A DNA stretch of 64,000 bases from Streptococcus oralis (lineage in GTDB: Bacteria > Bacillota > Bacilli > Lactobacillales > Streptococcaceae). A program made the position numbers and the translations under genes. Positions 31,725 to 41,784 of the stretch are shown in pieces; the stretch's first letter is position 1, and each line of letters opens with the position of its first letter. Below the pieces are notes generated by a model that was not told the DNA's origin, did no database searches, and worked only from the letters and a program-made list of their open reading frames with translations. The stretch is taken from contig NZ_CP097843.1 in assembly GCF_023611505.1 (NCBI RefSeq), forward strand, positions 1,116,001-1,180,000, read 5' to 3'.

Positions 31725-33293
31725 TTTGCGTTTCTTCTTCGCTTTTTTCATTTTGTTAGCCATGCGTTTCATAGACTGTTTCATAGCAAATTCACCAATT
31801 TTACCTTTGAGTCCTCCACCAAACATCTGGCTCATATCTGGCATTCCAGCTCCTCCAAGAGCTGACATATCCGGCATACCACCTTGACCCATCATTCCTT
31901 CAAGGGCAGACATATCCATCCCGCCCATATTTGGCATATTTTTAGGGAGGTTATTTGGATTGATTCCCATCTGCTTCATCATCTTGTTCATATCCCCAGA
32001 CATGACACCTTGCATAAGCTGTTTGGCCTGGTTAAAGTCTTTGATGAATTTATTGACTTCGACAAAGGTATTTCCAGAACCTGCAGCGATACGACGGCGA
32101 CGACTTGGATTTAACAAATCAGGGTTTTCACGCTCCTCAGGTGTCATCGAAGATACGATGGCACGTTTGCGCGCAATCTGACGCTCATCCACCTTCATAT
32201 TTTGAAGGGCAGGGTTGTTAGCCATACCTGGAATCATCTTGAGCAAGTCTTCCATTGGTCCCATGTTTTGCACCTGATCCAATTGATCAATGAAATCATT
32301 GAAATCAAAGGTGTTTTCACGCATCTTTTCAGCCATTTCAAGGGCTTTCTGCTCATCGTATTCCTGAGAAGCTTTCTCAATCAATGTCAGCATATCCCCC
32401 ATGCCAAGGATACGGCTTGACATACGGTCTGGGTGGAAGGTTTCGATATCTGTAATCTTTTCACCCGTACCAGTGAACTTGATAGGTTTACCAGTGATGT
32501 GGCGAACAGACAAAGCCGCACCACCACGAGTATCCCCATCAATCTTGGTAAGGATAACACCAGTCACTTCTAACTGAGCATTAAACTCACGGGCAACATT
32601 AGCCGCTTCCTGACCAATCATGGCGTCCACTACGAGTAGAATTTCGTTTGGTTGGGCCAATGCTTTTACGTCACGAAGCTCATTCATTAGGAGCTCATCA
32701 ATCTGTAAACGACCTGCCGTATCGATCAAGACATAGTCGTTATGATTGGCTTGTGCTTGCTCCAAACCTTGACGAACAATCTCAACAGCTGGTACTTCTG
32801 TTCCAAGAGCGAAAACAGGAACATCAATCTGCTGTCCAAGTGTTTTCAGCTGATCGATGGCTGCTGGACGATAAATATCTGCCGCAATCATCAAAGGACG
32901 AGCATTTTCTTCCTTCTTGAGTTTATTAGCCAGCTTACCAGCAAATGTCGTTTTACCAGCCCCTTGCAAACCGACCATCATAATAATCGTAGGAATCTTA
33001 GGTGACTTGATAATTTCAGCCGTATCAGATCCTAAAATGGCTGTCAATTCCTCATCAACTATTTTGATAATCTGTTGTGCTGGATTAAGGGTATCAATGA
33101 CCTCGTGCCCTACTGCACGCTCACGAACCTTCTTGATAAAATCCTTTACAACAGGCAAAGCAACGTCGGCTTCCAGCAAGGCCAAACGAATCTCTTTGGT
33201 TGCTTCTTGGACATCAGCCTCAGAAATTTTTCCCTTTTTACGTAGATTTTTAAAGACGTTCTGCAAACGTTCTGTTAAACTTTCAAATGCCAT
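31722..33293 (-). CDS. ffh: Signal recognition particle protein Ffh
   Basis: Ffh binds 4.5S RNA and signal sequences and, with FtsY, targets membrane proteins. The 523-residue protein has an N domain, a G domain (P-loop GLQGAGKTT near residue 110; DTAGR; TKIDGD) and a C-terminal methionine-rich M domain (about residues 325-523) containing GMGDMLTLIEK and many Met residues near the C-terminus, ending in a Lys-rich tail. It is translated 11 bp after ylxM. Normal length. Confidence 0.97.
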   Translation of the reverse strand: MAFESLTERLQNVFKNLRKKGKISEADVQEATKEIRLALLEADVALPVVKDFIKKVRERAVGHEVIDTLNPAQQIIKIVDEELTAILGSDTAEIIKSPKIPTIIMMVGLQGAGKTTFAGKLANKLKKEENARPLMIAADIYRPAAIDQLKTLGQQIDVPVFALGTEVPAVEIVRQGLEQAQANHNDYVLIDTAGRLQIDELLMNELRDVKALAQPNEILLVVDAMIGQEAANVAREFNAQLEVTGVILTKIDGDTRGGAALSVRHITGKPIKFTGTGEKITDIETFHPDRMSSRILGMGDMLTLIEKASQEYDEQKALEMAEKMRENTFDFNDFIDQLDQVQNMGPMEDLLKMIPGMANNPALQNMKVDERQIARKRAIVSSMTPEERENPDLLNPSRRRRIAAGSGNTFVEVNKFIKDFNQAKQLMQGVMSGDMNKMMKQMGINPNNLPKNMPNMGGMDMSALEGMMGQGGMPDMSALGGAGMPDMSQMFGGGLKGKIGEFAMKQSMKRMANKMKKAKKKRK

Positions 33294-33304
33294 TTTTCTT
33301 CCTC

Positions 33305-33637
33305 TTATTCTCTATTATCAATGCTTGTTAAGACTTCTATCTGCTCCTGCAGAAAGTCATCCTTAGGATAACGCTCCAAGATCTGGTCAAAAATCTGACT
33401 GCGGACAATGTAGTCCGAATACATGTGCAATTTCATCTCATAATCTTCTAGAATCTTTTCCGTCCGCTTGATATTATCATAAACAGCTTGACGACTGACA
33501 CCGAACTCTTCAGCAATCTCAGCAAGACTGTAGTCATCAGCATAGTAGAGTTCAATATAGTTCATCTGCTTGTCTGTCAAAAGCGCAGCATAAAATTCAA
33601 AAAGCGCATTCATACGATTGGTTTTTTCGATTTCCAT
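33305..33637 (-). CDS. ylxM: YlxM-like DNA-binding protein, SRP operon partner
   Basis: The 110-residue protein of the UPF0122 family has a sigma-70 region-4-like helix-turn-helix: [25 protein letters not shown], divided here as [15 protein letters not shown] near residues 30-55. YlxM proteins precede ffh and tune SRP assembly or GTPase activity in streptococci. The promoter -10 ends only 7 bp before the ATG, so the mRNA is likely leaderless or nearly so. The upstream AAGG would then not be transcribed. Confidence 0.92.
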   Translation of the reverse strand: MEIEKTNRMNALFEFYAALLTDKQMNYIELYYADDYSLAEIAEEFGVSRQAVYDNIKRTEKILEDYEMKLHMYSDYIVRSQIFDQILERYPKDDFLQEQIEVLTSIDNRE

Positions 33638-33644
33638 AACCTTT

Positions 33645-33653
33645 ATTATACCA
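33645..33653 (-). promoter_or_regulatory. Promoter of ylxM-ffh
   Basis: Minus strand TGGTATAAT, then seven bases to the ATG. The expected start of transcription coincides with the A of the ATG. Confidence 0.72.
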
Positions 33654-33700
33654 AAAAAACGATTATACTGCTAGAGTAGAAGCACTTCAAATAGAACAAG

Positions 33701-33735
33701 AAGAAAAAAGAACCTTGCAAGGCAAGATTCTTTTA
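33701..33735 (-). terminator. tuf terminator
   Basis: Minus strand stem AGAATCTTGC / GCAAGGTTCT (one G-U pair), then TTTTTTC. Confidence 0.88.
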
Positions 33736-33777
33736 GTGTCTGACTTAAATAATTGTTCTTCTGGGAACTTAATCGAA

Positions 33778-34974
<1,197 letters not shown>

Positions 34975-35045
34975 TTGAGTAAAAGCCTCCAATAAAATAT
35001 ATTTTATAGATAGACAGTAGGCAATACAGTCTAACTTTCCTTACT

Positions 35046-35073
35046 ATTTTATCAAATTTCTGCTAAATTGCAA
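35046..35073 (-). promoter_or_regulatory. tuf promoter
   Basis: Minus strand TTGCAA, 16-bp spacer, TAAAAT preceded by TGA. It gives a leader of about 65 nt. Confidence 0.82.
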
Positions 35074-35177
35074 GTGTTTTACCCATATTTTATGAATTAA
35101 TCTGAATCTTACAAAGTGCTGTTCTTCTGCTTCTTTATACAATTCAAGCTTATTTCATTCTAGCGGTATTATGCTCA

Positions 35178-35201
35178 CAAAAAAATCAGGTTCCCCTGAT
35201 T
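35178..35201 (-). terminator. Terminator of second AI-2E gene
   Basis: Minus strand stem AATCAGG / CCTGATT with loop GGAA and seven T residues, directly after the stop codon. Confidence 0.9.
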
Positions 35202-36311
35202 CTAAATAGATTCTGATTTTTCCAGTTCTTTAGCTTCCTTATGATTTTCATATAATTTCGCCAAGAACTTAGTGATTTCTTTGAGAATAGAATAGGTTGG
35301 CACTGCTACAATCATCCCTATGACGCCGTAGATATTACTTGACAGTAAGAGGAGTACCAAAATCGTAATCGGGTGTACTTTCATAACCCCTCCAACGATA
35401 CGTGGATAGAGAACATTTCCATCAATCTGTTGAATAATAAGCATATAAGCAACCGCAATCAACATACGATGAGGATCCGTGAACACATTGGCAATCACCA
35501 TTGGAATCAAGCCGATACTTGGACCGACATAAGGAATCAAATTTGCGATTCCAGAGAAAATAGCAAAAACAAGGGCGTACTTTAATCCGATAACGCTATA
35601 GCCGATATAGGCTAAACATCCGATAATAACGGCATCAATTGCAATTCCACTGATGTAGCGCGCTATGGTTGCATTGAGATTAGTTAAGAGGCTAGAGAGA
35701 TTTAATTTATCATGTTTTAAAACAGTTCGTTCCAACATAGGTAGCAACTTATGACCATCCAACAAGAAATAAACCAAAAATACAGGGGTCATAATGAGAA
35801 TCAGAACCGTGCTAAACAAGGCTGAAAGAACGCTTCCTAAACTGTTGCTGACGCTGTTAAGAATATTCTGTAGGATATCCACATAGGAGAGATTAAGTTG
35901 TTGAATGGTTTGTTGAATATCAATATTTTGGAAGACTGGATTCATGGACAAATCAATGATCAAATCTTGTAGTCTACTATAGATGTTTTGACTAGAAATA
36001 ATCAAGCTTGTCAACTGATTAATCAAAATCGGTAAGAGATAAACAACACCTACAACGATGGCACCAATTAAAGCACAGAGAGTGACCAAGACACCAATTA
36101 GACGATTAATCTTACATCTCTTTTCTAAAAAGGTAACGATTGGATTGGTAATGTAGTAAAAAAATCCACCAAGCAAAAATGGAATCATAATGGTATTAAC
36201 AACCGTCACAAAGGGAGTAATGATGGCCCCCATTTCTCTCCAAAGATAGAAAATTAGTGTTAATAATAAAATTTCAGCTGTCCAAAAAAATAATTTGTTT
36301 CTACGGAACAT
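35202..36311 (-). CDS. AI-2E family transporter (second of two)
   Basis: A 369-residue membrane protein with the same layout as the paralogue at 18557-19723: N-terminal hydrophobic pair, polar middle (about residues 80-150), and the conserved GIANLIPYVGPSIGLIP and IDGNVLYPRIVGGVMKVHP blocks. The two proteins are clearly homologous but far from identical. Substrate unknown (autoinducer-2 export and cation/proton antiport are both known in the family). AGGAGG precedes the ATG, and a TGATAAAAT extended -10 lies about 20 bp further up. Monocistronic. Confidence 0.84.
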   Translation of the reverse strand: MFRRNKLFFWTAEILLLTLIFYLWREMGAIITPFVTVVNTIMIPFLLGGFFYYITNPIVTFLEKRCKINRLIGVLVTLCALIGAIVVGVVYLLPILINQLTSLIISSQNIYSRLQDLIIDLSMNPVFQNIDIQQTIQQLNLSYVDILQNILNSVSNSLGSVLSALFSTVLILIMTPVFLVYFLLDGHKLLPMLERTVLKHDKLNLSSLLTNLNATIARYISGIAIDAVIIGCLAYIGYSVIGLKYALVFAIFSGIANLIPYVGPSIGLIPMVIANVFTDPHRMLIAVAYMLIIQQIDGNVLYPRIVGGVMKVHPITILVLLLLSSNIYGVIGMIVAVPTYSILKEITKFLAKLYENHKEAKELEKSESI

Positions 36312-36396
36312 AGGTATCCTCCTCTATTTATTTTATCATATTTCTTCAAAAGATAAGATGGCTTTAGTATAAAAGTGAGAATATTTTTTTTCTTTA

Positions 36397-36405
36397 TGAT
36401 AAAAT
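36397..36405 (+). promoter_or_regulatory. dacA promoter
   Basis: TGATAAAAT extended -10, only 9 bp before the dacA ATG. No -35 or Shine-Dalgarno sequence is evident. Confidence 0.62.
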
Positions 36406-36414
36406 AAAGCTAAT

Positions 36415-37650
36415 ATGAAAAAAATAATTCTATCTTTTATAACACTTTTTGTTTTTGGAACAGTTTCTACTGTTTCTGCTCAGGAGTTTGATGTTGCTGC
36501 TAAACATGCCATTGCTGTCGAGGCTACGACTGGAAAAATCCTCTACGAAAAAGATGCAAAGCAGCCTGTAGAAATTGCTTCTATTACGAAACTAGTTACA
36601 GTTTATTTGGTCTATGAAGCCTTGGAACAAGGGACTATCAGTCTGTCAACACCTGTTGATATTTCGGACTATCCTTACAAACTTACAACTAATTCTGAGG
36701 CCAGTAACGTCCCTATGGAAGCTCGAAATTATACTGTTGAACAACTATTAGAGGCTACAATGGTATCCAGTGCAAACAGCGCTGCGATTGCGCTAGCAGA
36801 AAAGATTGCTGGTTCTGAGAAAGACTTTGTAGACAAGATGAGGGCTAAACTTCTTGAATGGGGAATCCAAGATGCAACTATTGTAAACACAACTGGTTTA
36901 AATAATGAGACCCTTGGCGATAATATCTATCCAGGTTCTAAAAAAGACGATGAAAACAAGTTGAGTGCATACGACGTTGCAATCGTCGCTCGTAATCTCA
37001 TCCGAGATTATCCTCAAGTTTTGGAAATCACTAAAAAGCCAACTTCTACTTTTGCTGGACTTGAAATTCACTCAACCAACTATATGTTGGAAGGAATGCC
37101 AGCCTATCGTGGTGGTGTCGACGGTTTGAAAACAGGTACTACCGACAAAGCCGGTGCCTCTTTCGTTGGAACAACCGTTGAAAAAGGAATGCGTATCATT
37201 ACGGTTGTTTTAAATGCGGACCAACAAGATAGCAACCCTTATGCACGTTTTACTGTAACTTCTTCACTTTTAGATTATGTTTCTGCGAACTTTGCTTTAA
37301 AAACTGTCGTTCAGAAAGGCGAAACCTACAAAGATAGTAAAGTGACAGTCCTTGACGGGAAAGAAGATAAGGTAGCCGCAATTGCTAAGTCAGATATTGC
37401 AATCGTCCAACGAGTTGGAAGTGAAACAACATCAGCTCTTCAATTCACACCAAAATCAGAAATAGCTCCACTGGAAGAAGGCAAGGTTGTCGGTACTCTA
37501 ACCTATGACGATCAGGATTTGGTCGGTCAAGGTTATCTCACTTCTGAAAAACCTTCTTTTGAAATGGTCGCTGAAAAGAAAGTAGAAAAAGCCTTCTTTT
37601 TAAAGGTTTGGTGGAATCGTTTTATCCGCTTTATCAATGAGAAGCTATAA
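36415..37650 (+). CDS. dacA: D-alanyl-D-alanine carboxypeptidase (PBP3)
   Basis: DacA removes the terminal D-Ala of peptidoglycan pentapeptides and so limits cross-linking; in pneumococcus it influences septum placement. The 411-residue protein has a signal peptide ending near VSAQ (residues 21-24). The penicillin-binding motifs are SITK (SxxK, about residue 56), SAN (SxN, about residue 120) and KTGT (about residue 240). The PBP5-type C-terminal beta domain and an amphipathic end helix (FFLKVWWNRFIRFINEKL) would hold it on the membrane. There is no Shine-Dalgarno sequence. Confidence 0.95.
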   Translation: MKKIILSFITLFVFGTVSTVSAQEFDVAAKHAIAVEATTGKILYEKDAKQPVEIASITKLVTVYLVYEALEQGTISLSTPVDISDYPYKLTTNSEASNVPMEARNYTVEQLLEATMVSSANSAAIALAEKIAGSEKDFVDKMRAKLLEWGIQDATIVNTTGLNNETLGDNIYPGSKKDDENKLSAYDVAIVARNLIRDYPQVLEITKKPTSTFAGLEIHSTNYMLEGMPAYRGGVDGLKTGTTDKAGASFVGTTVEKGMRIITVVLNADQQDSNPYARFTVTSSLLDYVSANFALKTVVQKGETYKDSKVTVLDGKEDKVAAIAKSDIAIVQRVGSETTSALQFTPKSEIAPLEEGKVVGTLTYDDQDLVGQGYLTSEKPSFEMVAEKKVEKAFFLKVWWNRFIRFINEKL

Positions 37651-37678
37651 AAAAATCGCGAAGAATCGCGATTTTTTC
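37650..37678. terminator. Bidirectional terminator between dacA and etrx2
   Basis: Stem AAAAATCGCG / CGCGATTTTT with A and T tracts on either side; it overlaps the dacA stop. Confidence 0.9.
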
Positions 37679-37679
37679 T

Positions 37680-38225
37680 TTATTTCATTTCTTTAAAAGC
37701 CGCTTCTGCATCTGCATTGCTAATAGCACCGAACTGAATTTTCCCAATTTTACCTTGACTATCAATCAAGTACTCTGTCGGAATACTACGAATTTGGTAG
37801 GCTTGAAAGGCAGTTGCTTGGGTATCATACAAGACTGGTATATCCTTATACCCTTGCTCTTGAAACCATTTTGGAAAGTCTTGAACTGTTTTTTCACCTT
37901 GTAGACCAGGTGCAATGACACTCAAGATTTCAAAGTCTCGATCTTGTTTGGCAGCTAATTCCATCAACTCAGGCATGCTTTTTTTACATGGTCCACACCA
38001 AGAAGCCCAGAATTTCAAATAAACTTTTTTCCCTTTATAGTCTGATAACTTCACTTCTTTGCCATCCATAGACTGCAAGGTGAAGTCTGGTGCATCCTTA
38101 CCGACTGCGATTTGTTGTACAGCGGGTTGTTTTGGACTGCTTGTCTGTTTGGTTTCTTTTTCACCACAGGCAATCAACAAGAATAGAGACATGAGGCTCA
38201 ATCCAGCAAAAATAACTTTTTTCAT
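37680..38225 (-). CDS. etrx2: Surface thioredoxin-like lipoprotein (Etrx2/TlpA type)
   Basis: An extracellular thiol-disulfide reductase that in pneumococcus hands electrons from CcdA to methionine sulfoxide reductases. The 181-residue protein has a lipoprotein signal with lipobox LIAC (Cys20), a Ser/Thr/Gln linker, then a thioredoxin fold with WASWCGPC (Cys77 and Cys80). Pneumococcal Etrx1 has CSIC, so CGPC favours the Etrx2 assignment. The cis-Pro is in IRSIPTEYLID. It follows ccdA by 11 bp. Confidence 0.85.
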   Translation of the reverse strand: MKKVIFAGLSLMSLFLLIACGEKETKQTSSPKQPAVQQIAVGKDAPDFTLQSMDGKEVKLSDYKGKKVYLKFWASWCGPCKKSMPELMELAAKQDRDFEILSVIAPGLQGEKTVQDFPKWFQEQGYKDIPVLYDTQATAFQAYQIRSIPTEYLIDSQGKIGKIQFGAISNADAEAAFKEMK

Positions 38226-38236
38226 TTTTTCTCCTT

Positions 38237-38944
38237 TTATCCAAGAATTCCTGACAAGGCATTTAACTGCCCTAGCATTAATAATAATCCCATCAAAATA
38301 ATCAAAGCTCCCCCGATTTTCTTTAGTAGAATCATATGGGGTTTTAATTTACTAAAATAGGGCATAATCCAGCCCGAAGCCAAGGCCAAAAGAATGAAAG
38401 GAAGGGCCATTCCCAATGTGTATACTAATGTTAACACGGCTCCTTGCCAAGCACCATTGCCACCTGAAGCTGCTAGGGCCAAGACTGAACTTAAGACCGG
38501 TCCGATACAAGGGGTCCAGCCAAAACTAAAGGTTATCCCAAGTAAAAAGGCTGATAGATAGTGATTAGACTTAGATTGTTTGAAGGTGACTGTCTTTTGA
38601 ACTTCCAGTTTATTGAAATGCAAGATTTCCATCTGGTGAAGCCCTAAAAGAATAATGACTATTCCCATAGCATAACGAAACCAGGCTGCATAGAGCATGT
38701 GCCCTAGGAATCCAGCTCCAAATCCTAAAATAAAGAAAATTAGGGAGATTCCTGCAATAAAGCACAAGGTCCGAATTAAGCCTGACCAGGCAACGTCTCT
38801 TCCAAAAAAGCGAAAGCTTTTCGAATTTCCCTGATCATCCAGTAAAATACCAGCATAGACAGGTAGCAAAGGAAAGATGCAGGGTGAAAAGAAGGACAGA
38901 ATACCTGCTAAAAAAACGGATACTAGAAATATAATCGACTCCAA
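38237..38944 (-). CDS. ccdA: CcdA family thiol-disulfide membrane transporter
   Basis: CcdA carries reducing equivalents from cytoplasmic thioredoxin across the membrane to Etrx2. The 235-residue protein has six hydrophobic segments and the paired redox Cys in FFSPCIFPLLP (helix 1) and GWTPCIGPVL (helix 4). I choose a TTG start at 38944 because GTAGG lies 7 nt before it; an in-frame GTG at 38962 has no ribosome binding site. This start choice is the least certain point. It heads the two-gene operon. Confidence 0.87.
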   Translation of the reverse strand: MESIIFLVSVFLAGILSFFSPCIFPLLPVYAGILLDDQGNSKSFRFFGRDVAWSGLIRTLCFIAGISLIFFILGFGAGFLGHMLYAAWFRYAMGIVIILLGLHQMEILHFNKLEVQKTVTFKQSKSNHYLSAFLLGITFSFGWTPCIGPVLSSVLALAASGGNGAWQGAVLTLVYTLGMALPFILLALASGWIMPYFSKLKPHMILLKKIGGALIILMGLLLMLGQLNALSGILG

Positions 38945-38976
38945 CGAATTACCTACTTTCACAAAATTCTAATCTT

Positions 38977-39004
38977 ATTTTACTACAAAAGAATAAATTT
39001 GTAA
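38977..39004 (-). promoter_or_regulatory. Promoter of ccdA-etrx2
   Basis: Minus strand TTACAA, 16-bp spacer, TAAAAT. Confidence 0.75.
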
Positions 39005-39042
39005 GAAGTCTGCTACGCTTATTGATTTTGACTAAATTTGAC

Positions 39043-39068
39043 ACAAAAAAAGGAGCTAAGCTCCCTTT
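39043..39068 (-). terminator. Terminator after map
   Basis: Stem AAAGGAGC / GCTCC-CTTT with loop TTA and TTTTTTT following on the minus strand. Confidence 0.85.
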
Positions 39069-39071
39069 ATC

Positions 39072-39932
39072 TTAATACGTTCCTTCTTCACCTTGACTAG
39101 TCAAGATAACTGGACCGTCTTTGGTAATCACGAACTGGTGTTCATATTGGCAAGATAGACCGCCATCAATAGTCTTATGAGCCCAGCCGGTCTTCATATC
39201 TGTATCGATTTCCCAATCACCAGTATTGATCATGGGTTCAATGGTTAGTACCATTCCTTCACGTAGACGAAGACCACGGCCTGCAACACCGTAGTTAGGG
39301 ACCATTGGCTCCTCGTGCATAGTTGGACCAACTCCGTGACCAACCAAATCACGCACGACACCATAACCGCGACTTTCAGCGTATTCTTGAATTGCTGCAC
39401 CAATATCGCCGATACGATTGCCAACAACCGCTTGCTCAATCCCTATATACATAGCTTCCTTGGTCACATCCATCAAGTTTTTCACTTCTTCAGAGGGGGT
39501 ACCAACCGCATAAGCCCAGCACGAATCTGCTAGACCACCAGTATAACTTTGCGTGTATTTTTTCATTTGCTCAACATTATTAAAGTTGAGTTTTGACACA
39601 TTGAGGTCGGATTTGGCAATCGGACCACCTAGAACCATGTCAACCTTGAGCAAATCGCCATCTTTTAAAATGTAATGACGTGGAAAAGCGTGAGCTACTT
39701 CGTCGTTGAGAGAGCAGCAAGTGGCATAGGGGTAATCCATGACTGCACCATCTACCCCAATCTGTAGAGGAAGGAAATTCTCCTCTTTGCATCGGCGACG
39801 AACATACTCTTCTACTTCCCACATATCCACGCCTGGCTTAATCAAATCACGTAAGCCGATATGGATACTAGCGAGGAAATCACCTGCCTTGTCCATGGCT
39901 TCGATTTCACGTGCTGATTTTAAAGTTATCAT
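39072..39932 (-). CDS. map: Methionine aminopeptidase, type I
   Basis: Map removes the initiator Met from nascent proteins. The 286-residue enzyme has the pita-bread fold. Metal ligands are visible in KVDMVLGG (Asp), VGHGVGPTMHEEP (His), LTIEPMINTG (Glu) and YEHQFVIT (Glu). It is about 30 residues longer than E. coli MAP, due to the streptococcal insertion around LNFNNVEQMKKYTQSYTGG. It lies 15 bp after spxR in the same leftward unit. Confidence 0.96.
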   Translation of the reverse strand: MITLKSAREIEAMDKAGDFLASIHIGLRDLIKPGVDMWEVEEYVRRRCKEENFLPLQIGVDGAVMDYPYATCCSLNDEVAHAFPRHYILKDGDLLKVDMVLGGPIAKSDLNVSKLNFNNVEQMKKYTQSYTGGLADSCWAYAVGTPSEEVKNLMDVTKEAMYIGIEQAVVGNRIGDIGAAIQEYAESRGYGVVRDLVGHGVGPTMHEEPMVPNYGVAGRGLRLREGMVLTIEPMINTGDWEIDTDMKTGWAHKTIDGGLSCQYEHQFVITKDGPVILTSQGEEGTY

Positions 39933-39947
39933 TTTTTCTCCTAGATT

Positions 39948-41225
39948 CTAATTAATTTTAACCGTAACATTTGCTTTTGAAACAATCTGATGACCATGAT
40001 AAATATCATAATCAATAATGGCTGAGCGTCTCGTGTGGTGAATAATGCGAGCCTGAATCCGCAAAGTATCATCTATCTGTACAGCCTGCAAGAAATAAAT
40101 CAACATCTGTTCAATGATGAGATTACGTCCGCTATTCACAACGAGATCTTGTGTCATGTGGTTGAGGATTTCAGCCAAGACTCCATTAGCAAGAACCCCA
40201 TTTTTCTCCAACATGAAGGGCTCAACAGTTATGACGACTTCATCATGATGATAAGAGAGTTTTTGCCCGATTTGCTCTGAGAAAGTTGGCAAGGCAGAAA
40301 CTTGGGAACGGCTCATCTTTTCCATGACATCTCGTCGTGTTACGACACCGAGTAGGGTTTGGTTGCTTCTGACAACGGGAACCATCTCAAAGTCTTCTGC
40401 GATCATTCGTTGACTGACATTGGCAATATTGGTCGCCAATCCTGTTACGAAGATACTGCGCGTCATCACCTTGTCAATCGTCGTGCTGGGAGACTTGTCT
40501 CCTGCGTCACGCATAGTAACAACCCCAACAACCACTTGGTATTGGTTAACGACTGGAAAACGGCTACTTCTGTTCTTACGAACCAAGTCTAGATAGTCTT
40601 TGACTGTATCCGTTTCTCTCAAAAAACCATACTCGTGACTGGGACGATAGAGCTTTTCAACTGTCAGAATATCAGTTTTGATTTGAACATTTGAAAGGGC
40701 CTTGTTAATCATGGTTGCTACTGTAAAAGTATCATGTTTACTTCTCAGGACTGGAATATTTTTTTTATTGGCCATCTCAAGAACATCATCCTGAACATGA
40801 AAACCACCTGTAACGAGGACCGCATTTTCATTTTCCAAGGCTAGAAGTTGAATACGAGTACGGTCACCTACGATCACAAGACCACCATCATGGAGATAGG
40901 ACAGGATATTCTGCTCTGTCATGGCCCCAATGGAAAATTTGCTAAACTCTCTCTCTAGCCCTTCCTGGCCGGCTAAAACTTCAGAGGAGGTGACTTCAGC
41001 AATTTCAGCATAGGTTAGCCGTTCAATAGCCACTTTTTTTGGCTTAACTCGTATGGTTCCACTACGTGGTCGAGTTTCAACGATGCCACGATTTTCAGCT
41101 TCTTTGATAGCTCGGTAGGCGGTTCCATCACTAACACCTAGATGATTAGAGATACTGCGAACACTAACTCTTTTCCCAATTGGCAGCTCTTCCAGATAGG
41201 ACAAGATTTCCTGGTGTTTACTCAT
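39948..41225 (-). CDS. spxR: Regulator SpxR (HTH-DRTGG-CBS-hotdog)
   Basis: In S. pneumoniae SpxR activates spxB (pyruvate oxidase, hydrogen peroxide production). The 425-residue protein has four parts: an N-terminal helix-turn-helix (VRSISNHLGVSDGTAYRAIK, residues 18-37), a DRTGG-like domain (about 80-190), a CBS pair (about 195-310; SRFPVVNQYQVVVGVVTMRD) that is likely to bind adenine nucleotides, and a C-terminal hotdog thioesterase-like fold. It is also known as the YtoI family. It overlaps the GNAT gene by 8 bp, and murZ-GNAT-spxR-map run as one unit. Confidence 0.88.
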   Translation of the reverse strand: MSKHQEILSYLEELPIGKRVSVRSISNHLGVSDGTAYRAIKEAENRGIVETRPRSGTIRVKPKKVAIERLTYAEIAEVTSSEVLAGQEGLEREFSKFSIGAMTEQNILSYLHDGGLVIVGDRTRIQLLALENENAVLVTGGFHVQDDVLEMANKKNIPVLRSKHDTFTVATMINKALSNVQIKTDILTVEKLYRPSHEYGFLRETDTVKDYLDLVRKNRSSRFPVVNQYQVVVGVVTMRDAGDKSPSTTIDKVMTRSIFVTGLATNIANVSQRMIAEDFEMVPVVRSNQTLLGVVTRRDVMEKMSRSQVSALPTFSEQIGQKLSYHHDEVVITVEPFMLEKNGVLANGVLAEILNHMTQDLVVNSGRNLIIEQMLIYFLQAVQIDDTLRIQARIIHHTRRSAIIDYDIYHGHQIVSKANVTVKIN

Positions 41226-41769
41226 TGAATTCTCCTTTTATATATCGAAATTCAAGATAGTCTCTCATTTTTCGTGTATAGCGGTCGCTCCCCTTAAACT
41301 GTCGGACGAGACTAAATCCCGATTTTAAGGCTACTTTTTGACTAGCCTGATTCTCCAGATGAGTGATGATGGATAATTGTTTTAAACCAAATTCTTCAAA
41401 GGAAAGCTGACAAAGCTTGGTAACTACTTCTGTCATATAACCTTGTGACCAAGAATCCTTTTTTAAGAAATAACCAATTTCTGCTTCTTTTTTGATTTCA
41501 TCAATCTTTTCAAATTTAATAGAGCCAATCATTTCCTGATTTCCTTGGAGAAAAATTGCCCAAACACCTAGAGGAGCCTTCATAAAATAGTTGGCAAGCG
41601 CGTATTGACTTTCTTCTAAACTTGATTGACTGGGAAAAATAAACTGCAAATTTTCTGGATTGGAAGCAATCTCGTAAAATGCTTGACTGTCACTAAAAAA
41701 GAAAGGACGCAAATACAAGCGCTCCGTTTCAAAAAAAGAAAACATTGCTAATTTGGTCCAAATATTCAT
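41218..41769 (-). CDS. GNAT family N-acetyltransferase (RimJ/RimL-like)
   Basis: A 183-residue acetyltransferase with the N-terminal ETERLYLRPF signature of the RimJ/RimL group and the acetyl-CoA-binding region around IGYFLKKDSWSQGYMTEVV. Targets in this group range from ribosomal protein N-termini to small molecules; I cannot say which. The ATG at 41769 lies 5 nt after GAGG; the upstream in-frame GTG is too close to it. It is located between murZ (15 bp before) and spxR (8-bp overlap). Confidence 0.82.
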   Translation of the reverse strand: MNIWTKLAMFSFFETERLYLRPFFFSDSQAFYEIASNPENLQFIFPSQSSLEESQYALANYFMKAPLGVWAIFLQGNQEMIGSIKFEKIDEIKKEAEIGYFLKKDSWSQGYMTEVVTKLCQLSFEEFGLKQLSIITHLENQASQKVALKSGFSLVRQFKGSDRYTRKMRDYLEFRYIKGEFNE

Positions 41770-41784
41770 AATCACCTCAACGGT

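Noticed and set aside
37680..38225. Alternative identity as Etrx1
   Set aside because: The active site here is CGPC. As I recall, pneumococcal Etrx1 has CSIC, so Etrx2 is the better match.
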